DNA from: an uncultured Verrucomicrobiota bacterium
GTDB taxonomy: Bacteria > Verrucomicrobiota > Verrucomicrobiae > Verrucomicrobiales > DEV007
Length of the DNA stretch: 64,000 nt
Reading direction: 5' to 3'
Assembly: GCA_902591645.1 (NCBI GenBank)
Contig: CACJBM010000001.1
Location: 1-64,000 of the forward strand
In this document: positions 43,678 to 51,264 of the stretch, piece by piece
How positions within the stretch are numbered: position 1 is the stretch's first letter
Layout: each line of letters begins with the position of its first letter
Translations under genes and position numbers: made by a program
Notes under the pieces: model-generated
Told to the model about the DNA's origin: nothing
What the model saw: only the letters and a program-made list of their open reading frames with translations
The model's database searches: none

Positions 43678-43896
43678 ATGAATGTAGAGATCCTTTATTG
43701 AGGAATGTGAAACTATAAGCCCCAGGCCGTCAGTTCGACGGACGAGATCAAGGAGGGGTTTGCAGAAGCGAGCGTTGAAATTATTGAAGGGAGTGGAGGG
43801 GTCTTTGAGGTCACCGTTGACGGTTCACTTATTTATTCAAAGAAGGAGACGGGACGGTTTCCAGAGAAGGGAGAATTGATCAGTTTAATGAAATAA
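43678..43896 (+). CDS. selW: SelW/Rdx-family selenoprotein with a UxxU (TGA-x-x-TGA) redox motif
   Basis: 72 aa when the two in-frame TGA codons (43699-43701 and 43708-43710) are read as selenocysteine: MNVEILY-U-GM-U-NYKPQA. The rest is a textbook SelW C-terminal half: VEIIEGSGGVFEVTVDG, LIYSKKETGRFPEKGE. In animal SelW the corresponding text is VVYCGAUGYK and then GFFEVMVAGKLIHSKK. The two TGAs fall exactly on the two Cys positions of the thioredoxin-like CxxC loop, and there is no other stop or frameshift. Family members are small cytosolic thiol/selenol oxidoreductases of unclear physiological partner. ATG 43678 is the only sensible start. A candidate SECIS hairpin lies 16 nt after the second TGA. 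Sec machinery (selA, selB, selC, selD) is not in this window. Confidence 0.85.
43727..43741 (+). promoter_or_regulatory. Candidate bacterial SECIS hairpin
   Basis: CCGTC, loop AGTTC, GACGG, inside the selW frame. The loop begins 22 nt after the second TGA and 31 nt after the first. As I recall the criteria, bacterial SECIS elements place a G in the first two loop positions about 16-37 nt after the UGA; the loop here starts AG. One hairpin could serve both codons. The lower stem is weak by eye. Confidence 0.55.
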
Positions 43897-43899
43897 AGA

Positions 43900-43951
43900 G
43901 CCGCCCCCTTTCCTTTCATAAATAAACCCCACTTAGAAGGAAGGGGACGGC
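43900..43951 (+). terminator. Long GC-rich hairpin after selW
   Basis: GCCGCCCCCTTTCCTT (43900-43915) pairs with AAGGAAGGGGACGGC (43937-43951), about 14 pairs with one mismatch and one bulge and a 21-nt loop, starting 3 nt after the selW stop. It stands out in an AT-rich region. There is no T-tract after it, so it may be an atypical terminator or an mRNA-stabilising 3' structure. The 206 nt from 43952 to the Smr gene are AT-rich, with one further 7-bp inverted repeat (CTAATAT at 43987 with ATATTAG at 44013). Confidence 0.55.
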
Positions 43952-44157
43952 AAGTCTCAGCAAGTTCCACATAAACTGATGAGATACTAATATAACTACC
44001 TGTGAGCGGCAGATATTAGGGAAAAAAAACAAAAAAGTTATTTTTCGCATAACATTGACATAATAAATATCATTTTTTGCAGGTAAATCTCTTATAACTG
44101 GCTCATTTTGTGTCTATTCTATAGACTAGATAATTTCCCTACTAATTGAATTGATGC

Positions 44158-44451
44158 ATGTCTATCCAAGGTTCTGAAGAAGATCCGATTGAGTATCCAA
44201 TCACTTCAGAGATTGATTTACACACTTTTCGTCCCAATGAAGTGAGTTCACTTCTTAGGGAATACATTAAAGAATGCAGGCAGAGGGAGATCCTTGAGAT
44301 TCGAGTCATCCATGGTAAGGGGACAGGAACTTTGCGTGAAGGGGTGCATCGACTTTTAGATCAAATGCATGACCAAGTTCGAAGTTATCGCTCAGGAAAT
44401 GAAACGAGTGGAAGTTGGGGAGCAACATTGGTAACGCTCAATAGATTATGA
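44158..44451 (+). CDS. Small Smr-domain protein
   Basis: 97 aa, essentially one Smr (MutS2 C-terminal-like) domain. Visible motifs are SEIDLHTFRPNEVSSLLREY (the usual LDLHG-type start, here IDLHTF), LEIRVIHGKGTGTLREGVHR (the signature HGKGTGxLR loop) and GSWGATLVTL at the end. Stand-alone Smr proteins can nick or bind structured nucleic acids; in bacteria some act in ribosome rescue or mRNA cleavage. Which applies here is unknown. Length is normal for stand-alone members. Its long AT-rich upstream region suggests its own promoter. Confidence 0.92.
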   Translation: MSIQGSEEDPIEYPITSEIDLHTFRPNEVSSLLREYIKECRQREILEIRVIHGKGTGTLREGVHRLLDQMHDQVRSYRSGNETSGSWGATLVTLNRL

Positions 44452-44569
44452 TTTAGTCATTAGATAAAACTTGTTACTTAATGATCTATTATTAACAGAA
44501 CTTATGATCGTCGACAAAGATCCAGACTTTTCCGCATAGTTGTAGATAATTATAATTAGTCGAGCAGAT

Positions 44570-46108
44570 TCATTTTTCAAGCTCCTTGATGGCTGATTTG
44601 GTCACCTTGGATAACTGTGAATTTGGCTCTGCGGAGGTAAGTAATTTTTCTAAGGGTTCTTTAAATTGTTTCATATTCTCATCAGCGATGATTCTGATGG
44701 CTGCGATTTGAATCTTTTTGGAAGGATTTTCAATGGCATTGGAAATTAGGTCCCTATCTTTTTTTTCCTGCCATCTCGTAGAAGTTAAGAGTGCTATTTT
44801 CGAATTTTCTGATAGGGATTCCCATTCTAATTTTGTTTTATTTTCGGATCTTTGAGTGTGCCAAAAGAAAGAGGCAAGTTTAAAAAGATCATTGTCCATT
44901 CTCTTTAATGGTTCCGCTTCCAATTTTTCGGGTGATTTTTCAGCGGCTATTGAGTTTTGCTTTTCTGGTTTATTTCCTTTTCCTTCTAAAGGAATAAGTT
45001 TCCAGACCTTGCCTTTTCCGTGTAATTGGTAACTCGCATTGACCCAGTCAGTAAAGAAGACGGATCCGTCCTCGGCATGTGCAAAATCCACTGGTCTAAA
45101 ATTGGCATCTCCTTTAACTATGGTCTTCATAGTTGCGGAGTAGTTTGAGCCCTTCTTGGTCAGTTTGTACTGTTCAATTTGTCCTAGTGCCCAGCTTGAT
45201 ACCCATAAATGTTCACCATAAGGAATCACTGAACAGGCAGCTTCACCAGTCCCGCAAATCATCGGTAGGGTTCCTGGAAGTTCACCGTCCCATGCCTGTA
45301 ATGGGTTCGTTCCTGGTCTTCCGTACCTGAACTGATAACCGTAATCGCCTCCCGGGACAATCTTGAGGAGTCGGTTCGTTGGTCTTTGGTCAGGATCATT
45401 GTCTACGGCAAACATTTCCCCTTCCTTCGTTAAGCAAATTCCAAAGGGATTCCAGAACCCAGTCGCTATTTTTGAGAGGGATCCATCTGAGAGATCATAA
45501 CTATAAATATTACCGCCTTCTCCACCGCCCTTCAAACTCGTCACTTCTATTGGGCCAGAGTAACTGATAATTTCATAGTCCTTTCCGAGGTTTTCACCGA
45601 GTCCAAAATAGAGTTTGGAGTGATCAGAGGTTAAAACTAATCCACAAAGACCGTTGTGAGGATATTTCCCGGGTGTTTTTAGTGTTATCAGGCTCTCTTT
45701 TGAATCTACAGTCCCGTCACCATCCTTGTCATCTAGTCGAAATATTTCTGCGCGTGTGGCAATGTAGGTAGAGCCTTTCCCATTTGCTTTGATTGACATT
45801 GTATGGGTTCCTCCTTCGTAATAGATGTCAACCTTGTCGGCTTTACCGTCATTGTTCTTATCAGAAAATGCTAGGATCCGGTCATTTTCAGGGCCCTCAT
45901 AATCATCGGGCCGGAAATGGGTGTGAGACTCTACTACTAGGAGTCGACCTGACTGGTCCAGTGTGCAACCGATCGGGGTAGAGACCATTGAATTATCAGC
46001 AAAGAGTTCGAGTCTATAGTTAGGGTCAAGGGACTTAGGTTCTTCTGTAAGTCCAGAAATAGGAAAGCTAAGTACTGCTAATAGAGGTAAGAAATCTTGT
46101 AGTTTCAT
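44570..46108 (-). CDS. Secreted PVC-type sorbosone-dehydrogenase-like beta-propeller protein
   Basis: 512 aa with signal peptide (FLPLLAVLSFPISGLTE). A six-bladed propeller with Asp-rich calcium turns: CTLDQSGRLLVVESHTHFRP, SDKNNDGKADKVDIYYEGG, DDKDGDGTVDSKE, GLCGLVLTSDHSKLYFGLGE, TGFWNPFGICLTKEGEMFAV, NFRPVDFAHAEDGSVFFTDW. The last 110 residues form HEAT-like helices. Like the 124-2061 protein it lacks the C-terminal CxxCH domain of longer relatives. It is the last gene of a three-gene operon (2 nt after the PLC-like gene). Probably oxidises or binds a sugar extracytoplasmically; unproven. Confidence 0.82.
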   Translation of the reverse strand: MKLQDFLPLLAVLSFPISGLTEEPKSLDPNYRLELFADNSMVSTPIGCTLDQSGRLLVVESHTHFRPDDYEGPENDRILAFSDKNNDGKADKVDIYYEGGTHTMSIKANGKGSTYIATRAEIFRLDDKDGDGTVDSKESLITLKTPGKYPHNGLCGLVLTSDHSKLYFGLGENLGKDYEIISYSGPIEVTSLKGGGEGGNIYSYDLSDGSLSKIATGFWNPFGICLTKEGEMFAVDNDPDQRPTNRLLKIVPGGDYGYQFRYGRPGTNPLQAWDGELPGTLPMICGTGEAACSVIPYGEHLWVSSWALGQIEQYKLTKKGSNYSATMKTIVKGDANFRPVDFAHAEDGSVFFTDWVNASYQLHGKGKVWKLIPLEGKGNKPEKQNSIAAEKSPEKLEAEPLKRMDNDLFKLASFFWHTQRSENKTKLEWESLSENSKIALLTSTRWQEKKDRDLISNAIENPSKKIQIAAIRIIADENMKQFKEPLEKLLTSAEPNSQLSKVTKSAIKELEK

Positions 46109-46110
46109 AT

Positions 46111-47193
46111 TTAATTATTTCCGCTTATAGGGTTTGCTCGATAATTGACCCCTTTCTTGAATGAGACTGAATAGTCTGAGAATTTTTTATTTGGCTCAGG
46201 ATAATCAGTGCTCACAAATTGGGCTCCACTTGAGAGAGCTTTGTCCCTCCTATAAGTATCATTTTTTCTTGCTTCCTGAGTGTCAGAGTCTGCCCTCGTG
46301 CGGACCATGAAGCCTGATTTCACTAAGCGTTTGATCTGTGAGTGCGCTCTGATGGGATCATTGAGCTTAAAGAAGGCAGCTCCGGGGTCATTCTCACCGA
46401 CACTGGCAAATAAGAGTCTTCCTTCCAGTGATGGATTTTTTGCAACATACATGTCGCGGATCTTGCCGCCATTATCGAGTCCAAACATGATCTTTCCTCT
46501 AGATTTATCAAGGGAAGGCCATCCTGTTTTAAGGACCGCTTCCCTTAGGGTTTTGAATGTTCCCCTGACAGAGTCCGGAGTAATGATCCGTTCTCTTTTA
46601 AATACGCTGAGGATTTCTTTTTCGACCCCTTCAAGTAGCGAACGGGTCAAGGGGACCGGTTTCTTCGCAAGAGGAACGGGGCTCTTATCTTTCATCTCAA
46701 GAAGTATGAAGACGGGAACGTGCGAGGGTGTTTTTTCTGACCATGCTTTAATTTCTTTTAATGCGGAGATGAGAGTTGGGGTCGTGGTGAGGTAATCGAC
46801 TGCCGAGTCATGGAGGACCTTGAATCCTGGTTTCTCCATTTCCTTACTGAACATTACGGGTGCATTGAAACCAAGTAGGTTAGGGGCTTTCCTTCTTGAA
46901 TAGTGGCCTCCCTTAGGATCAGCGAAAACATCCAATTCAAAGTGACGTACTCCGAGTATCTGTAATTGCTCTGTGAGTGGGCGATGCGTGTATTCAAGGG
47001 AATTCTTAAGTCCACGGTTGATAATGCCTATCCTATTAAGATTCTTTGCAGGGAGAGCAATATGGTATGAGTTGTGAGTCCCAATGAGCTGTATCTGATT
47101 GATTCTTGTTGATTCTTTATCTTTAGCAAAGGAACAGGTGACCGATATGAAAATCGATAATGCTGCGGTCGTACCAAAATGGGCGAGGACCAT
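46111..47193 (-). CDS. Secreted PI-PLC-like (calcium-dependent phosphoinositide phospholipase C family) phosphodiesterase
   Basis: 360 aa, exported (TTAALSIFISVTCSFA). TIM-barrel PLC-like signatures: NQIQLIGTHNSYHIALP (first catalytic His), YTHRPLTEQLQILGVRHFEL then DVFADPKGGHYS (second His and acidic metal ligands), VPVFILLEMKDKS, GKIMFGLDNGG and a C-terminal SSGAQFVSTDYPEPN. This pattern fits the bacterial family related to Ca2+-dependent PI-PLC. It probably cleaves a phosphodiester head group, though inositol lipids need not be the substrate. It is the middle gene of the operon, 21 nt after the DUF1080 gene. A GDPD phosphodiesterase is encoded just beyond the operon, divergently. Confidence 0.85.
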   Translation of the reverse strand: MVLAHFGTTAALSIFISVTCSFAKDKESTRINQIQLIGTHNSYHIALPAKNLNRIGIINRGLKNSLEYTHRPLTEQLQILGVRHFELDVFADPKGGHYSRRKAPNLLGFNAPVMFSKEMEKPGFKVLHDSAVDYLTTTPTLISALKEIKAWSEKTPSHVPVFILLEMKDKSPVPLAKKPVPLTRSLLEGVEKEILSVFKRERIITPDSVRGTFKTLREAVLKTGWPSLDKSRGKIMFGLDNGGKIRDMYVAKNPSLEGRLLFASVGENDPGAAFFKLNDPIRAHSQIKRLVKSGFMVRTRADSDTQEARKNDTYRRDKALSSGAQFVSTDYPEPNKKFSDYSVSFKKGVNYRANPISGNN

Positions 47194-47214
47194 AGGTCTA
47201 TATACTATTTAACC

Positions 47215-47841
47215 TTAGAGCTTCTTGATCTTAATGTTTCGATAAGAGACAAGGTGCCCGTGGTCCTGAAAACCTATGTGTCCTTCTCTCTTGAAGTCCT
47301 TCAATGGGGTCTTGTATTTGTTCTTGGAGCCATCCGGATTCTTATTAGGCTCTGTCCATTTATTAAGATCCATTCCATTAATGACTTCACCATTCATTTC
47401 AACGGTGATCATATTATCCTTTGCAGTAATTTTGACTTTATTCCAACCGGTCGTTGCATTATTTTTCTTTGGAGGGACCAGGTCATAGAGAGCGCCTACC
47501 GAGTGCTTGTTTGGACCGTTAGGTTTCTCAACTTGAACCTCTATTCCGGTCTGCACGGGGTTCTTAGGGTTATCTGTTCTAAAGAAAATACCACTATTGC
47601 CGGTAGTTTTAAATTCTAGTGAAAGAACGAAGTCTCCGAACCTTTCCTTGCTCCATATATCGCCGGTCTTTTTTTGACCTTGGAGTGTACCATCAACGAC
47701 TTCCCACTTGGAGGCATTGCCGCTGCGGTCCTGCCAACCAGTGAGGTCCTTTCCGTTGAAGAGTGATTTACTATGGTGATCTGCAGAGCTCAGTCCTGAG
47801 ATTGCAATTAGAGTGATGAGAGTCGAGGTGATTTTTTTCAT
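47215..47841 (-). CDS. Secreted DUF1080 (3-keto-disaccharide-hydrolase-like) protein
   Basis: 208 aa: signal peptide ITSTLITLIAISGLSSA, then one DUF1080 beta-sandwich. Signatures: SLFNGKDLTGWQDRSG, WEVVDGTLQGQKKTGDIWSK, FVLSLEFKTTGNSGIFFRTD, NKHSVGALYDLVPPKK, GWNKVKITAKDNMITVEMNG and GHIGFQDHGHLVSYRNIKIK. The fold is LamG/GH16-like. In gut bacteria relatives act on 3-keto-disaccharides, and in PVC bacteria the family is common next to PVC-type dehydrogenases, as here. First gene of the three-gene minus-strand operon. Confidence 0.92.
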   Translation of the reverse strand: MKKITSTLITLIAISGLSSADHHSKSLFNGKDLTGWQDRSGNASKWEVVDGTLQGQKKTGDIWSKERFGDFVLSLEFKTTGNSGIFFRTDNPKNPVQTGIEVQVEKPNGPNKHSVGALYDLVPPKKNNATTGWNKVKITAKDNMITVEMNGEVINGMDLNKWTEPNKNPDGSKNKYKTPLKDFKREGHIGFQDHGHLVSYRNIKIKKL

Positions 47842-48028
47842 AGCTTTAGGATTAGAGGGATTATTTTGTGCTTTCTAGGTCCTCGTGTCGAGAATCCTTT
47901 TCATTGAAGATGAGGACATAATCACTTGGCCGTTCTATATCTATGCAGGTCTAAGCCAAACTGTGATGAAATGTAAATAGAATTGATTCTGGACATGAAC
48001 AATCATTATCTTGAACCTTTGTACTCCT

Positions 48029-48892
48029 ATGGATAAATGCACGGACTTAACTCGGCGGACAATGATTTTTTCATCCCCATTAGTATCTGTGCTTTTCTTT
48101 TTCTCGGCTCTGATCAGTTTAGCATCCTCTGAGACGCCGCTTATCATTGCTCATCGTGGCGCGTCCGGTGCTGCCCCTGAAAATACAATAGAAGCATTTA
48201 ACTTAGCGTGGAAGCTTGGAGCTGATGGCATTGAGGGAGATTTCCATCTGACTAATGACGGACATATCGTTGCAATTCACGATGCTGACACAGGCAAGGT
48301 TAGTGGGGGGAAGATTAAGCTTGTTGTGAGAAAGTCCAATCTCAAGGAGTTACAGGGCATTGATGTGGGATCATGGAAAGATGAAAAATATTCCGATGCT
48401 CGAATTCCCACATTAAAACAAGTAATAGATTCAGTTCCGGACGGTAAAAAATTCTTTGTCGAAATTAAATGTGGAACTGAGATTATGGAACCTTTAATTA
48501 AAGAGCTTGATCAAAGAATCAAAGAGCGACCTGAACTGACTAATCAGATCAGCTTCATCGCCTTTGACTATCATGTCATTAAGGCTTGCCGCAAACAGTG
48601 GCCTAAGATCGAAGCTAATTTTCTAGAATCTTACAAACAGATTAAGGACACATGGATGCCTCAGCAGAATGTTGTTTTTCAAACTCTTAAAATGTCTTTG
48701 GCTAGCGGTCTTGGGACCCAGGCCAATGAAGAGGTAATTGATTCAGGTTTTGTGAAAAGGTTACGTAAAGAAGAACTATCTTTTCATTGCTGGACCATCA
48801 ATGACATTGAGACAGCGAGGCATTTTAGAGATCTTGGCGTAGACTCTATAACTACAGACTTTCCGAAAAAAATTAGAGATGGGTTGAAGTGA
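48029..48892 (+). CDS. Secreted glycerophosphodiester phosphodiesterase (GDPD)
   Basis: 287 aa from the ATG at 48029 (TTG at 48011 and ATG at 48062 are alternatives; either ATG keeps the signal peptide VSVLFFFSALISLASS). Catalytic signatures: LIIAHRGASGAAPENTIEAF (His and Arg, then the Glu), GADGIEGDFHLTNDGHIVAI (metal-binding Glu and Asp), HDADTGKVSGG (second His), FFVEIKCG (metal Glu) and GVDSITTDFPKKIRD. It hydrolyses deacylated phospholipids to glycerol-3-phosphate and an alcohol, outside the cytoplasm judging by the signal. Its last 106 bp are duplicated at 49902-50007. Confidence 0.93.
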   Translation: MDKCTDLTRRTMIFSSPLVSVLFFFSALISLASSETPLIIAHRGASGAAPENTIEAFNLAWKLGADGIEGDFHLTNDGHIVAIHDADTGKVSGGKIKLVVRKSNLKELQGIDVGSWKDEKYSDARIPTLKQVIDSVPDGKKFFVEIKCGTEIMEPLIKELDQRIKERPELTNQISFIAFDYHVIKACRKQWPKIEANFLESYKQIKDTWMPQQNVVFQTLKMSLASGLGTQANEEVIDSGFVKRLRKEELSFHCWTINDIETARHFRDLGVDSITTDFPKKIRDGLK

Positions 48893-48934
48893 TAAGTTCT
48901 CTGAAAGTCGTGGTTTCTACAGAGTGGTTGTGTA

Positions 48935-49528
48935 TTAACCTCTATTCTTTTCAAGTATAACCATCATTAAAAGGCCAACAAGAATTCTAGTCTGTTGTTG
49001 AGGTGATAATTCACTTAAAGATTCAATTGAAAACTTACCCTCCCAAAGTGCTGGATTTTTCCTGAGTCTCATTACCGCCTTACCTGAACTGTCAGTGACA
49101 ATATAGGCAGGGTGAGCAACATATCCTGCAAGTAATCCAATAATAGGTATTTCGCCAAAGATTCCGTCTATAAATCTTGTCAAAACAGACTCTTCACTGA
49201 CATTAAATTCAGTGGCTCCGTCCGAATCACCTGAATAAATCTCGTAGCGAGCTCTCCATAAAGATTTTAATCCTTTTCTTCTAATTCCTCCGAAAGAGTT
49301 ACCTTGAGCACCCGTAAAATTGTAGGCAGAAGACCAATCAATTACTTTGTTAGCTTGGATGTCACAAAGTTTTTTCTCTTTTGTCTTGTCTGTAAATACT
49401 TCGACGTGTTCTTTTAGTTTTAATAGTTTTTGCTTAACGTAAAGGACTGGGGTGCCGTCGCTTTCGGTCACGAAAATTTGAGGCGATATTGCAATGATTT
49501 TGGATCGTAAATTTAAAGGGTATTTCAT
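48935..49528 (-). CDS. LURP-one-related/phospholipid-scramblase-like protein
   Basis: 197 aa, no signal peptide. N-terminal MKYPLNLRSKIIAISPQIFV and TESDGTPVLYVKQKLLKLKE, with KLCDIQANKVIDWSSAYNF, read like the start of a tubby-like (LOR/scramblase) beta barrel. A mid section GEIPIIGLLAGYVAHPAYIV and AVMRLRKNPALWEGKFSIES follow, then a hydrophobic C-terminal helix (TRILVGLLMMVILEKNR), as in bacterial scramblase-related proteins. The function in bacteria is not known. It converges on the GDPD gene with a 42-nt gap; two lipid-phosphodiester hydrolases nearby make a membrane-lipid link conceivable. Confidence 0.65.
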   Translation of the reverse strand: MKYPLNLRSKIIAISPQIFVTESDGTPVLYVKQKLLKLKEHVEVFTDKTKEKKLCDIQANKVIDWSSAYNFTGAQGNSFGGIRRKGLKSLWRARYEIYSGDSDGATEFNVSEESVLTRFIDGIFGEIPIIGLLAGYVAHPAYIVTDSSGKAVMRLRKNPALWEGKFSIESLSELSPQQQTRILVGLLMMVILEKNRG

Positions 49529-49901
49529 TTTTATTAATGTTAGTAATGAATAGTTATTTTTTTTTATGATCTATTCAAGATTTTTATCATCGCTTCAGTA
49601 AATAAAAGACCGATTTTCAGTTGTTAACGAGATTAAGTAAGCCCTTTAATTTTGTGACCCTATAAATATATTTCCCACTATAGTTATCCCATAGTATAGG
49701 GGGTGTCGGTGTCTTTGAAAAGTGTTGGTGATAGTTGGGATATTTCTTGGCGGCTACGTTGGGATAGTGATTTTGAGCGTATTCCTCCAGTTTCCTCCAG
49801 CCGAAGTTGACTCTGGTGAACAATCCCGACTATCACAAAAGTTAAAAACACTTTATTAAAAGTATTTTAACAACAACAAACACCGATGAACAAACGATCC
49901 C
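49529..49901. other. Gap of about 370 nt with no confident gene
   Basis: AT-rich except for 49617-49860. On the minus strand two short open frames overlap: one from an ATG at 49823 (68 aa, MFTRVNFGWRKLEEYAQ onward) and one from a GTG near 49849, whose product starts VFLTFVIVGIVHQSQ and could be a 56-aa secreted peptide. Neither matches a family I know. The pair may be the remains of a broken gene. The region ends at the duplicated GDPD fragment. Confidence 0.3.
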
Positions 49902-50007
49902 TTGCTGGACCATCAATGACATTGAGACAGCGAGGCATTTTAGAGATCTTGGCGTAGACTCTATAACTACAGACTTTCCGAGGAAAATTAGGGATGGGCT
50001 GAAGTGA
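49902..50007 (+). pseudogene. Duplicated 3' end of the GDPD gene (106 bp remnant)
   Basis: Matches 48787-48892 over 106 bp without gaps and with only four differences, all transitions and all in the last 30 bp. It would encode CWTINDIETARHFRDLGVDS onward to the stop, but no start codon precedes it in frame, so it is a remnant. Same orientation as the parent, 1115 bp downstream. Similarity fades right after the shared stop codon. Confidence 0.9.
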
Positions 50008-50041
50008 AAAGTTGCTTCCATTTACGCAATGTTCACCAGAT

Positions 50042-51226
50042 TTACTTGTGGGGATTTTCGAACCAGACGACGTTTTCACTTCTTTGCCCAGCAATAAGAA
50101 TGTCTTTGTCGCCATCGCCATCGAGATCTGTAATCATGGTGTCGTAGGCCATTTGATTTAGGCTTAGAATGTGACGAGTAAATTTTCCGGTACCATCGTT
50201 TTCATACCAAGCAGCGAGTTTTGAACCATAACCCACGGTACTGAGATCGATGTCACCGTCCCCGTCAATATCACCAAAATCTGTCGAGTGAGGAAAAGTA
50301 ATCTTGTCATCGATAATGTGTTGGGTCCAATCCGGGGCCTCGAACCAAACAACACCAACGCCGTGGCCGCGACTAGCGAGAACGTCGATCTTTCCGTCGC
50401 CGTTAACGTCTGCCGGGGCCGCATGCGTGGCGCCAGTCTGGTCTCCGGCATCAGGTAAAAATTCTCGACGCCAAGGTTGGGTAGGATCTTCCGGAGCATA
50501 AAAGACGGCAAAATAATTACCGTTAGCAAAGGGTTTACCTTTTGCCCCGAGTGTCAAATCGGGACGACCGTCGGCATTGACGTCGCCAAAGTCAAAATAG
50601 TGGCTACCACCAGGTGCAGTGCCTTTTGCGATGGGGATGATGGACCAATTAATCGGTGCGCTTTCGGGGAAAGACGGCTTGAGCCAGCAAATTGATCCCG
50701 AATAAGGGCCTTTATCGAAAGTGAAGTCGTTGGCAATGAGATCCGGCTTACCATCACGGTTAATATCGAAAGAGCGAATGCAATGGACGCCATGAATTTG
50801 ATCAGTAATTTGATGCATCTTCCAACTCGTCGTTGTGGCATTCTTACTTGGGCACTCTAACCAAAATAGGCCACGTACATAAGAGCCGACAAAGTCCAGA
50901 TCGCCGTCTCCGTCAACGTCATGGAGGACACTGTGAATGCACTGATCCTTGCGTTTGGGTTGTTTGGGATCTGCCATAGCCAGCACCTGTTTCTTTTGAT
51001 AATCCGGACCAAGGTACATGAAGATCTGACCTGCTCCGGAAAAGATAATTTCCTGATCACCGTCATTGTCATAATCGGCGGCCGTGGCAGAGTTGACGTG
51101 AGCTCCAGAGAAAATTTCATGCCGGATCCATTTAGCGCCTTCTGCGCCTTTGGTGATCGTGATAGCTGAAATGAAAAGTCCGGTGAGTACTGCGGGGCGG
51201 CATGGCAGGAAAGAATTGAGAGTCAT
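50042..51226 (-). CDS. Secreted FG-GAP/VCBS-repeat protein
   Basis: 394 aa with a hydrophobic N-terminal export signal (VLTGLFISAITITKGA). At least six FG-GAP repeats with calcium-type loops (DYDNDGDQEIIFSGAG, DVDGDGDLDFVGSY, DINRDGKPDLIANDF, DVNADGRPDLTLGAKG, DVNGDGKIDVLASRG, DIDGDGDIDLSTVGYG, DLDGDGDKDILIAGQ) form an integrin-like seven-bladed propeller. The motif VVWFENP recurs. Binding or structural role; no catalytic site is seen. It is the last member of the minus-strand set headed by the WD40-PSCyt1 gene, 38 nt after a DUF1501 gene. Confidence 0.88.
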   Translation of the reverse strand: MTLNSFLPCRPAVLTGLFISAITITKGAEGAKWIRHEIFSGAHVNSATAADYDNDGDQEIIFSGAGQIFMYLGPDYQKKQVLAMADPKQPKRKDQCIHSVLHDVDGDGDLDFVGSYVRGLFWLECPSKNATTTSWKMHQITDQIHGVHCIRSFDINRDGKPDLIANDFTFDKGPYSGSICWLKPSFPESAPINWSIIPIAKGTAPGGSHYFDFGDVNADGRPDLTLGAKGKPFANGNYFAVFYAPEDPTQPWRREFLPDAGDQTGATHAAPADVNGDGKIDVLASRGHGVGVVWFEAPDWTQHIIDDKITFPHSTDFGDIDGDGDIDLSTVGYGSKLAAWYENDGTGKFTRHILSLNQMAYDTMITDLDGDGDKDILIAGQRSENVVWFENPHK

Positions 51227-51264
51227 TGGAATTTTGTAAATTAGGGTGACTATTTACACCTTAG

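Noticed and set aside
43678..43896. The two in-frame TGA codons as nonsense mutations of a dead selW
   Set aside because: Both fall exactly on the redox Cys positions, the remaining frame is clean, and a SECIS-like hairpin is at the right distance; a pseudogene would be expected to show stops elsewhere or frameshifts.
43976..44030. CTGATGAG ... GAAA resembling a hammerhead ribozyme core
   Set aside because: The segment right after CTGATGA does not pair with the base before GAAA (G, not C), and no stem I/III could be found; the 7-bp CTAATAT/ATATTAG pair is offset from where stem II should be.
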